A stretch of DNA of 64,000 nucleotides, from positions 2,357,719-2,421,718 of the forward strand of contig CM030941.1 of assembly GCA_018136815.1 (NCBI GenBank), given 5' to 3'. Position numbers and translations under genes: made by a program. Below are positions 43,470-53,492 of the stretch, in pieces. The notes beneath the pieces are model-generated. The model made no database searches. It was not told where the DNA came from and worked only from the letters and a program-made list of their open reading frames with translations. How positions within the stretch are numbered: the first letter of the stretch is position 1; every line of letters starts with the position of its first letter. This stretch comes from Isochrysis galbana (Eukaryota; Haptophyta; Isochrysidales; Isochrysidaceae).

Positions 43470-45390
43470 AACGTGGTACCCCCGCCGAGAGACCACCCCA
43501 ACTTCTACAACCACAGCGCGCTCGACGACGCCGCTCAAGGGTACAACACCACAACGAATAAACTCGACAAATTCGTTGAAAATCTTTTCTTCGACTCAGC
43601 GGCCGCCGACCGCGCCACACGCTCCTCCAAGTGGTGGGACCTGGACCACATGGTCAAATCATCCAACAACTTCAGTGACAGCCACAGCCAGAACCGCCCG
43701 CACTCGACAGTTCAAGGGTGGCAAAACCACAATTCCACATCGAATGACCCCAAAATCCATCCGTCAGCATCTATTCTTAGAGCCCTCGAGGCGTCGGGAC
43801 GCTCGAGGTCGTCACCCGTGTCGGATGGTCACATCAGCCACTACGAGGCGCGTCGAATCTCCCCGGAAGGCACCGGGCTACGAGGTTGCTACCAGGCGCA
43901 ACAGCGTTCTCGAGCAAGGAAGCCCCCATTGCTGCAATGGGGAAAATCTCTTCCCCCTGGGGAACGATTGCCCGCGCCTCCCCACTGTTTCGTCAAACTG
44001 CATAGCTGCCACCTCTGCTGCACCCCCCCCCTTGGGAGACGGACTCGCAGAGGGCGCAGGCGAAAGGTCTAAGATTCCCCCCCGCGCGGAAAACACGCCG
44101 ACCGCACCTCCGGAGGGGGAACAGGAATTCCCCCCGCGCGCAGAATACGCCGACAGGAGCTCCGGTGGGAGGAGGGCAGGAACCCCCCCGCGCGCCCCCC
44201 CGCGCGCAGAAAACGCCGACCGGACCTCCGGAGGGGGAACAGAAGAACCCCCCCGCGCGCAGGGAACGCCGACCGGACCTCCGGAGGGGGAACAGGAATT
44301 CCCCCCGCGCGCAGCAGACGCCGACAGGAACTCCGGAGGGAGGAGGGGGGGAACCCCCCCGCGCGCGCACCGTGGGGGAGCCTCGCCCCGCAAGGAAGCG
44401 TCCGCAGGGGAAACCCCCCGCGCGGAACTGGCCGGCCGAGGACTTTTCCCCGCACCATCCGACGACGACTGGCAATTCTATTTTTATCCTGGGGGAGACG
44501 ACGACTGGGAATTCTATTTTAATCCCGCGGGCGAACATGCACTGATCGCCGAAGCCATCTGGTGCAATCTCCATCGCTCCGACAGCCGTACTCGGCGAGG
44601 ACTGGTCGTACCGCGCGTGATATTCACCATCCTTCCGCGGCGCTCGACCCCATTCTCAATCCCGCCTATAATTCGATCAAATTTCTGTGAGCTGCCAAAC
44701 TTCGGCAGCCACCGTTCGACACCACTTCGTCGTCATCTCATGATCTTTTGGGAGAATTTCCCCAAGAACGCGAAGACACAATTCATGATGCCTTCATGCT
44801 CTCTACACAGGATAAAGACTGGGATCGCAAGAAATACCCCCTTGCGCCCCCATTTGATGGACAGCGCGGTCGCCCATTCGAGCATTTTGAACGAGCCTTC
44901 CAAGTCTCGCTCGCTGCCATCCAAAGCGACAACGACGAGAATGATCTATATCAAACACTAATGGGACACGACGTCGGTGGAGATGTCTGGCGTGCAACGA
45001 ACGGGAATGCTAATGCCGCTCAGACCAAGCTTCGCGCTCGCCGCAACAAGCGCCTCTTCAAGGAGATATATTTCCATCTCACTAATCAACACCTTAAAGA
45101 CCACATCCTCCGCAGTCATTCCAATGATGGCCGAGCCGCGTGGATCTTTCTCACAGCGCAATGTAAGATTCCTACTACCTCTCTCGACATTCTTGGTCTT
45201 GACAACCTTTGGTTCAACGCCTCATTCGACACTGTCGGCATCGATGAGAACACTATCCACTCTTTCTCCCATCATCTCTTTGGCTTAAACTCCGATCGTC
45301 CGGACAACGCGACGAAATCCGAAGACGACTTCTGCCTCAAACTCTTGCAATGTCTCACTCACAAATTGCGACCACACGGCACAGAAGCGC
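43470..45390 (+). mobile_element. Copia-like internal region with gag, truncated before pol
   Basis: Follows the LTR; a primer-binding-site-like CTAACGTGGTACCCC lies at 43468. The recognisable gag frame covers about 44790-45360: FMLSTQDKDWDRKKYPLAPP FDG, FEHFERAFQVSLAAIQSDND, DVWRATNG, FKEIYFHLTNQHLKDHILRS and GRAAWIFLTAQC, resembling the copia gag fold. Upstream (43480-44760) the frame is broken and holds the minisatellite below. Protease, integrase and RT are absent; the element stops against the broken host gene at about 45390. Confidence 0.7.
44075..44400 (+). repeat. GC-rich minisatellite of ~50-60 bp units inside the gag region
   Basis: Five variants of a unit containing CCCCGCGCGCAGAAAACGCC then GACCGGACCTCCGGAGGGGG AACAGGAATTC. 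The palindrome TCCGGA recurs in most units. Readable on both strands as Pro/Arg/Glu- or Gly/Ala-rich repeats. Confidence 0.8.
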
Positions 45391-45606
45391 TCGCGCAGCC
45401 ACATCGCCATCGCGAGGTGCCCGTTGAGCACGACCTCACCCAGCAAGCAGCGAGACGGACATGGGCACACGAGGGGCGGGCACCCCCGCCGACTGGTACC
45501 ACGCAAACACCTCCACCTTTCCACGAACGACCGCGCCGGTGAGGCTGACGACCTCGAGCAGCCCCTCCTCCTTGAGCCAGTCGAGCACTTGTGTCTGCCC
45601 GTACGG
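45390..45606 (-). pseudogene. Broken host gene, 3' part (ankyrin-like repeat protein?)
   Basis: Minus strand: PYGQTQVLDWLKEEGLLEVV then GKVEVFAWYQSAGVPAPRVP and, after a one-base frameshift, GEVVLNGHLAMAMWLRERFC. It continues directly from the fragment at 48967-49485 if the LINE is removed: across the junction the frame reads HGHLPALLWLHEAGSPYGQT. The GHL...WL spacing resembles degenerate ankyrin repeats. The left edge against the gag sequence is approximate. Confidence 0.6.
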
Positions 45607-45631
45607 AAAAACTATTGTTATAGTTTTAGCG

Positions 45632-47281
45632 ATGGAGCGCGCGCCGACCGCTCCCACCTCCCAGCCCCCCGCCGTCACGACGCCCCAACGGGGCCGCCCC
45701 AAACCGCCGGAGCCCAAGCGCCCACAGGCCGCCGCGCCGCCTGACAACGACGTCGAGATGACGGCACCGCCCTCGCCTCCCAAGCTGCCACAGAACCAGG
45801 GAACAGGCAGAGTCCTGTTCCCTGGTGACAACCAGACCCAGGGCAAAGCCCTGCCACCCAACCCCTCCGCTCCTCCACCAACTCAAGGACTCCCCATGGG
45901 AGGTGGCAGCTCTGCTGCCACCCCCATGGCGGCCACTCCTACCATCAGTGCACCCCTCGGGGGCGGGCACTTAACACAACAATCCATTTTGGGGGCCTTT
46001 GCGCCCTCAAACCAACAACCAACTCAAGCGACCAGGACATACGCGCAAGCTGCGCATGGACACAAAGGGAAGGATACAGCCCAGCAAGCCCAGCAGCCAC
46101 AAGCCCAACAACCACAGCAGCCGTCGCGCAAGCGGGCGGATCCCCAATCGGATCCAAAGCCGACTCTCCACAACACCACCCCATTTGCTTCTCCTCCACC
46201 TGATGAGGAAGAGGAGCCCGAAGACACGCCTTTTTACATCCAGCTAGCTCAGCTAGCTGATGACAAAAAGGACATCAAGAGCGAGGATGTCGCCACCTTC
46301 ATGAAATTCCTCCTCTCTAGGCTGGAAGGCCTAGACGCAACTCCAGACGGCATGGACAAAGGCCGCAAAGGCCCTTGGATTTTCTATGTTGATGAAGACG
46401 CACACGATCAATTCAAGGCCGCATACGGAGACAAAGTTAACACAGCACTCTCGGGAGTCCCGCATGAATTTGGAATCACCTATGGTGCGTTAATCGACTC
46501 GGCCCCTCGAAAGTCGAGCGCTATCCGGTCCTCCCTAAAAGAGGTGGCGACCTACATTGTTTTTCGCATCTTTGATCCGATCAAGGCTTTTAAGACCAAG
46601 ACTAGGCACTTGGCTAACTCACTCGAGCGCGAGGGATTCCACGTGCTAAGGGGCAACCAACAGCGAGCCAAAACCTCACTCGAAGGTATCACGAAAGTTG
46701 AGTCCGGCAAGCGTCCCATCTGGCACTTTTATGTTTACACGGACACGTCTGCCTTAGGGCACCGCTTCCCTCGCAACTTTCATGTGACTCTCGATGACGG
46801 AGAAAATTTCAACTTAGACTATGCGGTCCGATCATCGGTGGAATGTGTGACTCCTGAAGGGGAGTTAGCCATCCATGGAGCCCCCGGAGGCTGCAAAGGA
46901 TACGACAAGCCGTGGGCTATCTCATTTCTTCGTAAAAACCAAGTTAGCTTTCGCCAATGCACGTGCGAACAAGATAAGGCGAAAGCGGAACAACGAAAGC
47001 GCCAAAGGGACGCAAGTAACGCCATGGACTACAGGGCCCTCATGGGCCTTGGTGCGGCGGCGCCATGCCGCCGATTCATGGCGGGCGAATGCAAAAACAA
47101 CCGCATGAAAGGACGTCAAATAGTCCAATGCTCCTCCAGCCACGACATCCCCGGATGTTGGGTAAAGGACCCCACCACGGGCAAACAAACTTGTATGGTC
47201 AAATGCAATCTTAAACCTAATAAGGCTTATCCAGGGTACTGCGTGAACGGAGTTAGTTGCCTCTACCGTCATGGTGAATAG
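45632..47281 (+). CDS. LINE ORF1 (RNA-binding, Cys/His-rich C-terminus)
   Basis: 549 residues from ATG 45632, 26 bp inside the element. The N-terminal third is Pro/Gln-rich and low complexity (MERAPTAPTSQPPAVTTPQR; GGGHLTQQSILGAFAPSNQQ). The middle (MKFLLSRLEGLDATPDGMDK; GPWIFYVDEDAHDQFKAAYG) is conserved in the copy at 36787 and is probably a nucleic-acid-binding domain. The end is Cys/His-rich (CRRFMAGECKN; CSSSHDIPGC; YCVNGVSCLYRHGE), suggestive of CCCH-type zinc fingers. Overlaps ORF2 by 11 bases. Confidence 0.85.
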   Translation: MERAPTAPTSQPPAVTTPQRGRPKPPEPKRPQAAAPPDNDVEMTAPPSPPKLPQNQGTGRVLFPGDNQTQGKALPPNPSAPPPTQGLPMGGGSSAATPMAATPTISAPLGGGHLTQQSILGAFAPSNQQPTQATRTYAQAAHGHKGKDTAQQAQQPQAQQPQQPSRKRADPQSDPKPTLHNTTPFASPPPDEEEEPEDTPFYIQLAQLADDKKDIKSEDVATFMKFLLSRLEGLDATPDGMDKGRKGPWIFYVDEDAHDQFKAAYGDKVNTALSGVPHEFGITYGALIDSAPRKSSAIRSSLKEVATYIVFRIFDPIKAFKTKTRHLANSLEREGFHVLRGNQQRAKTSLEGITKVESGKRPIWHFYVYTDTSALGHRFPRNFHVTLDDGENFNLDYAVRSSVECVTPEGELAIHGAPGGCKGYDKPWAISFLRKNQVSFRQCTCEQDKAKAEQRKRQRDASNAMDYRALMGLGAAAPCRRFMAGECKNNRMKGRQIVQCSSSHDIPGCWVKDPTTGKQTCMVKCNLKPNKAYPGYCVNGVSCLYRHGE

Positions 47282-48966
47282 TAGCGACTTAAAGATTGCG
47301 ACATACAATTTGAACGGAGCGAAACATAAATTAACGTCGACCCTAGCGCAAGCGAGACTAGGAGGGATCCATGTTCTGTACGCGCAAGAACTACACCATT
47401 ACAGCGATGGGTGGCACCTAAGGGTGCAAGGTTTGGCCCGGTCCCTTGGCTGGGACTGGTTTCAATCCCCCGCGTCTAGGGGCGACCCTGGGAGCGGAGT
47501 GGCGGTAGCCATTAGAAGAGACAGAAGCGACGTAGTAGTAGAATCTTGGTCGGTAGTTATCCCGGGAAGGCTGGTAGTAGTAAAGGCTAATTTCGGACAT
47601 GAAACAATATCTTTCGCCTCGGTGTATCTAAATGCTAGACCTAGTAAGCGTAAAGAAGAAATCAAAGTCCTTCATGAGACATCGGAAATACTTTCTCACA
47701 CAATTATAGCGGGCGATTTCAATTGCGTGGAGAACATACATAGAGACACCCGGCCCATCGCGGGGGCGACCCCCTATGCAAATACGGGAGGCAGAGCCCT
47801 CACGAGGGCGATTGCCTCGCATGGGCTCACTGACGTCCAACTGCTGGTTAATCCGGGCATAAAAGAGCAATACACGAGGTGCGGGCACCAGACCCACACG
47901 AGAATAGATCGAGTATACGCCGCAGAATACTACTCCACGTGGAGATGGCATAAGGCATACATAGATCTTAAACTTTTCACGGGCCTGGCGGCGTCGGACC
48001 ACCACCCGGTGGTAGCGACTTTTGCTACCGCCCCCCCACGACGGGCAACGGAAATAGATGCCAAGATACCTTTGGAGGTATTAGACGACCCGGAGACCCG
48101 GGAGATGATCAGCCTCCTCTGGAGGAGACTCTACCCAGCCCCTCCGGGAGAGGACGAAGGGGACAAGTTAACCACTTGGACGGAATTCAAAAGGAAGGTA
48201 TCTTCGATACTCCTCGCGAAGGCGGTTGAGCTTCGCAGACGACAGAGGTACGCGCAAGCGGAAATCGACGCGGTGGCGGATGCTAGAAAAGCCCAAATGG
48301 AGGCGACCCCCGGGACGACCCGGTCGGACATCATAGCGGAACTGAACCGCAAAGTAGTCGACAAAAGACGTACCTTCTCACCCGCCCCGTCATTAGCGGA
48401 GAAAATCATAAGGGCGGAAGAGCTTGTTACAAAGCAATTTTTTAAGAGATTCACGCCTAGACACGCTAGCGGCGACATCCCGGCGATGTACACTGGAGTG
48501 AGATGGGAAGACCCGCAACCGGCCCTAGATGAAGACAAAGTAGCAACCGACGACACCGCGATTCTGGCCTCGTTACGGGGCTACTATGTATGGCTTTTCA
48601 GCGAAAAGATCTCTCAAGGCGCGGAGCCCCTCCTTCACGCGCTAAGGCAACGTCAGATACCGACGGGTCATAGGTCCTTCTTGGACAAGCCCATAGGATA
48701 TTCGGAGATCATCCGTGCTATACGGCAAATGGCGAAAGGTAAATCCGCGGGGCCGGACGGCATACCAATGGAGTTCTATCAAAGCTTTGAAAAGCTAGCG
48801 GCCCCGCGCCTGATGGACATGTTTCACGAAGCCTACCGGTCGGGGGCATTACCGGAGGACACGTGCTCGGGTGATATAGCCCTGCTCTATAAAAAAGGGG
48901 ACGCCAGGGACCCGAGGAACTATAGACCAATAACGTTGCTCCAAACGGACTACAAAATCCTCGCCA
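47271..48966 (+). CDS. LINE ORF2: EEP (APE-like) endonuclease and start of reverse transcriptase, truncated
   Basis: ATG 47271 lies inside the ORF1 stop (ATGGTGAATAG), so translation by reinitiation is likely. Residues 1-245 are an exonuclease-endonuclease-phosphatase domain: KIATYNLNGAK, YAQELHHY, IIAGDFNCVENIHRD and the catalytic ASDHHPVVATF. After a linker, the RT begins at about 475 (PIGYSEIIRAIRQMAKGKSA GPDGIPMEFYQ, RNYRPITLLQTDYKILA) and is cut at residue ~565. The palm (YADD-like) is missing, and the frame runs on into host DNA to a stop ending at 49085. Endonuclease intact in sequence; retrotransposition-incompetent. Confidence 0.92.
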
Positions 48967-49485
48967 GCGAGCCGGCCTCGTGCAGCCACAGCAGCGCAGG
49001 CAGGTGGCCGTGCAGCGCCGCGGCGCGGTTTCCTTGGCGAAGCCCTTGGCGCCAGCGGCAAAAGACTGGTCGCACTTCGCGATGAGTACATCAGCATGGA
49101 GGCACGGGTTGGCGCAAAGCACGGAATCCCGCACAGCGTCAAGCACGTAGGCCATGATGCGCGGGTGCCCCTTCTTTGGATCGCGGGCGGCGAGGAGCAA
49201 CCCGTTGAGGGCGTCCGGCCAATCCACACCAGCGGTGAGCGAGCCCTCTAGTGCGCGGATCAGCTGCATCCTGAAGCCATCCCAGGACACCGCCGCCTTA
49301 TTTGGGTTGGTCGACCGGAGGTCGGCCGGAAAGCGAAGAGACTGGAGACTTTCGAGGCTCGACTTGGCATCTCGCGAGTTGCCGCGGGTGCGCACGAAGA
49401 TGCGGGCGCGAACCCACTTGGTGAGTGTGCGCGTCGTGTAGACGATGCGGGCATGCCAGGACTCGCCAGACCTCTCTACAAAAAG
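48967..49485 (-). pseudogene. Broken host gene, 5' part
   Basis: Minus strand open frame from about 49485: SGESWHARIVYTTRTLTKWV, SLESLQSLRFPADLRSTNPN, DWPDALNGLLLAARDPKKGH and NPCLHADVLIAKCDQSFAAG. After GFAKET a one-base shift restores ALHGHLPALLWLHEAGS, which continues in the piece at 45390-45606. Two small frameshifts plus the 3.4-kb LINE make this a pseudogene. A TTTTTGTAG acceptor at about 49478 suggests it was an internal exon. Family not recognised beyond a possible ankyrin-like region. Confidence 0.6.
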
Positions 49486-49605
49486 AGAATGTCCACTCCC
49501 ACTCTTTTACTGAAAATGAAAATGTTCACACACCTTTTCGACGACTATTAGACCCCCCTCAAATCTCTAACTCTAACCTACTTTTTCGGGTGCTTCTTGG
49601 GTTGC

Positions 49606-49659
49606 CCCTAACCCTAACCCTAACCCTAACCCTAACCCTCTCCCTAACCCTGGCCCTAA
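49606..49659. repeat. Interstitial telomere-type repeat (CCCTAA)n
   Basis: Nine hexamers, seven of them perfect CCCTAA with two variants (CCCTCT, CCCTGG). TTAGGG is the telomere repeat of many algae and animals. It lies beside the broken host gene and may mark an old end-joining event. Confidence 0.9.
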
Positions 49660-50100
49660 TTAATTACTTAGGGCAGCCCGGCGCGCCCTAAATATGGACG
49701 GGCCTGGCTCAAGCGCCCTAAATATTGACTCAATATGTGGGGCCCCAAAGGGGCCCTAAATATTGACTCAATATATTCGATATCCTGATGGCCTTCCTTA
49801 AATATAACACATGGCGGGGCTCGGACTCGGACTCGGACGGCGGCACCCTCTCCCTCTCTGAGGAGGCAGGCCTCGGCCGCTTAGAGCGGGAGCTAGCAGA
49901 GCTAGAGGGCGTCATGCGTATGCGCATGCGGGGGGGAGGCGGGGGCGGTGGGGGGCTTCGGGGCCCAAATTTCGCTTCGGCGCTACGCGCCATTCTTCAG
50001 CGCTTCGCACTTGCACCCAAATTTCGGTCAAAAATTTCTATTTTGGCGGTCCACCCAAATTTTGCAAAACATTTCGCAAAACTCTGGCCTGGGCCAATTC
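49660..50100. other. No gene; short repeats
   Basis: GGCCCTAAATATTGACTCAATA-type phrases occur two to three times in 49680-49775. 49970-50095 is rich in AAATTTCG/TTTTGCAAAA words similar to 32640-32760. Confidence 0.45.
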
Positions 50101-50452
50101 ACTCCTAGGAGGAAGTGCTTGGCTTGAGGCCCACCCATACCCTTGTGGCTGGGAATGTCCTTTTTGTGCATGATTTGTGATTTGGATTTGGCGGACTTAT
50201 GGGCACTTACAACCTGGAAGTACACGATGACGATGACAGGAATTGAGTATAGTATTATCATTATAGGGCGGAGCAGCTGGGGGAACGCACGCCGTCCCGG
50301 CTGTGAAGGTACGCCACTGGAACTTTGGTGTGCTGGCAGCCTCAATACCTTCCATACCCATGGTGGAGTGCCTCCGAGGAGGCCCAAGGTAGCCAAGGTG
50401 AGGAAATACCGGGGGGAAGGACAAAGGCGCTAGGAGTTGGCTACCCCCGGAG
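50101..50452 (+). repeat. Upstream repeat, copy 1 (ahead of the DoxX-like gene)
   Basis: ACTCCTAGGAGGAAGTGCTT to CTACCCCCGGAG. About 95% identical by eye to 53493-53834, with a 14-bp insertion near 50180. It ends 120 bp before ATG 50572. It contains ACTCCTAG near its start and CTAGGAGT near its end, a possible short inverted repeat. No coding frame is preserved. Confidence 0.85.
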
Positions 50453-50571
50453 TACTAGAAGAGAGAGAGCATACAGAGAGGAGACAGAAAAAAGAGAAGA
50501 GTAGAGAAGTGAGTGAGTAGTTGAGAAGTAAGAGGGACGAGAGAGTGGTTGTTGGAGGGAGAGTGTGTGCG

Positions 50572-51360
50572 ATGGCGGGCCGACTGGGCGTCGCAGTGCT
50601 CCTGCTGGCTGCATCGGGCTGCGATGGGCTTGCCGCTCCACTCGCGGTGCGCCGTGGCACAATGCGCCCCTATCGTGCACCGAGCGTTACTCTCAAGGCT
50701 TCCGAGCCCACTCAGATCGTCCGAGGAATCGGCAAAGGCCGCAACCTTCCTTCGCCCTCCGGCATCAACACGTTCCCAGTGCCGATGCAAGCGGCGATGG
50801 TCGTGGCGATGTTCGCTGCCATCGTCGCCTTGAGTTCACTGATTGGGGGCCTCGGCTTCGACCTCGTGCGCGGCAGCTTCCTCTGGAACCTCTCACGTCC
50901 CACGTGGCCTGTGCTAGGGCTCGTCTACCTCGCCGCTGGTGTTGCGCATTTCACGGAGCTCGAAGGGTTCACTAACATCACACCGCCCAACGGAACCTGG
51001 GGCTTTTGGTGGACGCCATTTTCACCCAAATTCAACGTTCAGTGGACTGGAGTCGTCGAAATCTTCGGTGGGCTGTGGCTGGTGCTGGGAGCACTGGCTC
51101 CAGCACTGGGCATCTCGCTTCCGGCTGCTCTTGGTCCCATGCTGTCTGACGGCGCGCTCACTCTTTGGCTTCTGACTGTCGTCGTCACGCCGGCCAACCT
51201 ATACGCTCTCACACACGGCGCCAACTTCCCTCTCGATCTGGAGACTCCGCCCGCGGCGCATGCTGTTCGCCTGATATTTCAGTCGGTGCTGCTTGCGATG
51301 CTCTGGGAAATGGCAGGCCCGACTATCCTTGACTTCGAGGTGAATATGGGCCTCGTGTAA
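50572..51360 (+). CDS. DoxX-like plastid membrane protein
   Basis: 262 residues, intronless. ATG 50572 opens a signal peptide (MAGRLGVAVLLLAASGCDGL) followed by a basic, hydroxylated transit-like stretch (RRGTMRPYRAPSVTLKAS), the bipartite layout used for complex plastids. Four to five membrane helices follow: about 72-95, 110-130, 160-180, 188-215 and 228-248. The order (WPVLGLVYLAAGVAHFTELE; TGVVEIFGGLWLVLGALAP; VVVTPANLYALTHG) matches DoxX/DoxD-type four-helix proteins (TG..E..GG..L; P.N......HG). Biochemical role unknown; plastid envelope or thylakoid is inferred. Confidence 0.8.
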   Translation: MAGRLGVAVLLLAASGCDGLAAPLAVRRGTMRPYRAPSVTLKASEPTQIVRGIGKGRNLPSPSGINTFPVPMQAAMVVAMFAAIVALSSLIGGLGFDLVRGSFLWNLSRPTWPVLGLVYLAAGVAHFTELEGFTNITPPNGTWGFWWTPFSPKFNVQWTGVVEIFGGLWLVLGALAPALGISLPAALGPMLSDGALTLWLLTVVVTPANLYALTHGANFPLDLETPPAAHAVRLIFQSVLLAMLWEMAGPTILDFEVNMGLV

Positions 51361-51414
51361 ACTCCCCATCCACACCGCCCTCAACAAGCGCGATCGACTA
51401 TCAGGGAGATTGTA

Positions 51415-51575
51415 CAAGGTCTTCTATTATGTCAATTCCTAGTGCCAGTTCGCTTAGATTCCCAAGGACGTTATGATGACCCATAAATGCTTCACAAGGT
51501 CTTCTATTATGTCAATTCCTAGTGCCAGTTCGCTTAGATTCCCAAGGACGTTATGATGACCCATAAATGCTTCTC
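51415..51575. repeat. 80-bp tandem duplication in 3' flank of the DoxX gene
   Basis: The block beginning ACAAGGTCTTCTATTATGTC and ending CCATAAATGCTTC occurs twice in a row with no differences that I can see. It lies 55 bp after the stop codon, so it probably falls in the 3'UTR. Confidence 0.9.
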
Positions 51576-52208
51576 CATTTGGACGCGCAAGCAATGCGCA
51601 CGTGTGGTGTAGTTGGTCGCCCTACATTTTGCTAGAAAAAAGCAAGGTGGCCGCTACCCCTCTGACCGGCAAAGCTGAAGGCAAAGCTGCTTATATACCA
51701 AAATCGGCAGGGTGAGCGTGAAAAAAGGGAGTCTCAAGTTGCAAGTTGCACTTTTTGAACGCAAAGCTCCAAGAAAGAAGATTACAAGAATAAGCAAGTT
51801 GCAAGTTGCGTCTTTCATACAATCGCTACAGCCCACAACCACAACACATCAAGAAGATGAAAACAACAGAGAAGTCCCGAGTCCCACCGAGTCCACCTTC
51901 TTCTCGAAGCTCGAATAAGAACGAAGAGCACAAAATTCAAAGTTGAGAGACGCACATCCGCCCACCCACTCCATCTATCTCCCTCTTGCCCCTTGTCGCG
52001 CTTCGCCAGCCCGTTGGCCGTTGGACTCCACAAGAAGCAGATCCGGCACTTGTGTTCCGTCACCTTGATGCTTGATGTGACGCGTCGCAGCGAGAGGCCT
52101 CCTCGTCTCCTCGCTCTCCGCTCTTTCTCTCTCAGGTCGCGTTCCGTCGACAGATCGACAGAGGACCATGTGAAGTGTGAAAGTTTCATTTTTATTCCGA
52201 TTCCGTTT
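51576..52208. other. No gene recognised
   Basis: A GTGGTGTAGTTGGTC phrase near 51606 recalls a tRNA A-box, but no B-box or cloverleaf follows. CAAGTTGCAAGTTGC repeats occur at 51736 and 51796. Confidence 0.4.
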
Positions 52209-52330
52209 TAAGGTTGTGAACATGATAGACAGATGTCTAGATATTGGGCTACCTACTTCCAAAAAGCACTATCTCTATCTATCAAGATAGCCAAAGGGCA
52301 CTATCTTTTTCTATCAAGCTCCCAGGAAGA
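52209..52330 (-). mobile_element. hAT-like 3' terminus (fragment)
   Basis: TAAGGTTGTGAACATGATAG and the following ATGTCTAGATATTGGGCTAC, CACTATCTCTATCTATCAAG match the ends at 29505 (+) and 27122 (reverse). Homology fades after about 120 bp; no partner end found. Confidence 0.65.
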
Positions 52331-52588
52331 CCCAGACGCGCACGATCCAGGCGAAATTCTAGTGGACAAAGAACTTAAATTTTTAACAAATTTTTATGGG
52401 TCGCGGCGCGGCAAAGGAACGGGACTAGCGCTCACTCAAGACAGGACACCCTGCCGCGGCAAGCGCAAGCGCCCTTCCCCCCTTATGCCACCCAGCTCTT
52501 CACTAGCTTTCTACCTGCGCTAGCCAGAGCGCCCCTCCCTCCACACTCAGACAGCCCCCTACGCCAGGATCCTGTTCTGGTCTCGCGT

Positions 52589-53075
52589 CATTTGTGAATA
52601 TGATGCCTGGTGGGCCACCCAGTATATCTGGATCAACATCAAAGCGCCGCCAGCGCGCTCGGTGCCGGCTCAAAGTTGGGCACTCGCGCGTATCACGGCA
52701 CCGGGACGGTAGCGTTGAAGCCGGGGCCATGGCGGATTTCGGTGGGGTGCACGCGGCCGGCTGCGGCGATTGGAGTAGCTGCAAGGGTGTCATTTGTGAA
52801 TATGATGCGTGGTGGGCCACCCAGTATATCTGGATCAACACCAAAGCGCCGCCAGCGCGCTCGATGCCGGCTCAAAGTTGGACACTCGCGCGTATCACGG
52901 CACCGGGACGGTAGCGTTGAAGCCGGGGGCATGGCGGATTTCGGTGGGGTGCACGCGGCCGGCTGCGGCGATTGGCGTAGCTGCAAGCGTGGCATTTGTG
53001 AATATGATGCTTGGTGGGCCACCCAGTATATCTGGATCAACATCAAAACGCCAGCAGCCCGCCCAGTCTTGGTCT
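52589..53075. repeat. 202-bp tandem repeat, about 2.4 copies
   Basis: Units start at 52589, 52791 and 52993 (CATTTGTGAATATGATG...). Each includes GGTGGGCCACCCAGTATATC TGGATCAACA, CAAAGTTGG, ACTCGCGCGTATCACGGCAC CGGGACGG and a GGCGGATTTCGGTGGGGTGC block. The frames are open over the repeats only because the period is not disrupted by stops; I do not call a gene. Confidence 0.9.
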
Positions 53076-53492
53076 TGGTGCAAAGTTGGGGCTTCTCGTC
53101 TCAACAATTGTAGCGTTTCGAGTGGCTGTTAGTAGTGATGCTCGTGTACATATCGAAGTCAATCGCAATGCGTGTTGATGATCATCAAATGTGTAGAGAA
53201 GCACATTTCGTCATTTCGTGGAGTTTGTGAGCTGGCAGAGCTCATGGCTCCGTCACTAGTTGTGCGTGCCTTGCATGAAGGGCATCGGTAAAAATATACC
53301 GGAGGGGGCCCAAATACTTTTTAGCGCTTGGTCTTCAGAGGCTTAAAATGGGCCATTTTTCGAAAATTTTGCCGGAGGACCCCCCGTTTTTTTTCTGCTC
53401 TCTCATACCAGAACCTATAGAAAGCTTATTTAGGCCTCCATTTGCCCATTACCGATTTTGCCCTCCGCACCCCCCTAGTGAGTGACCGGGCT
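53076..53492. other. No gene recognised
   Basis: Ordinary AT/GC-mixed sequence with poly-T at 53389. Short frames only. Confidence 0.4.

Larger units (their letters stand above)
45607..48966 (+). mobile_element. LINE with two ORFs, 3' truncated
   Basis: Starts AAACTATTGTTATAGTTT (an inverted repeat of AAACTAT/ATAGTTT), as do the copies at 36787 and 19452. ORF1 and ORF2 are intact up to ORF2's early RT region, then the sequence changes abruptly at 48966 to host DNA. Loss of the 3' end is unusual, since LINEs normally lose the 5' end, and no target duplication is seen, so deletion or recombination is more likely than a simple insertion. Confidence 0.9.

Noticed and set aside
51600-51680. Possible tRNA (GTGTAGTTGGTC resembles an A-box)
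   Set aside because: No GGTTCGA-type B-box and no acceptor stem pairing were found.
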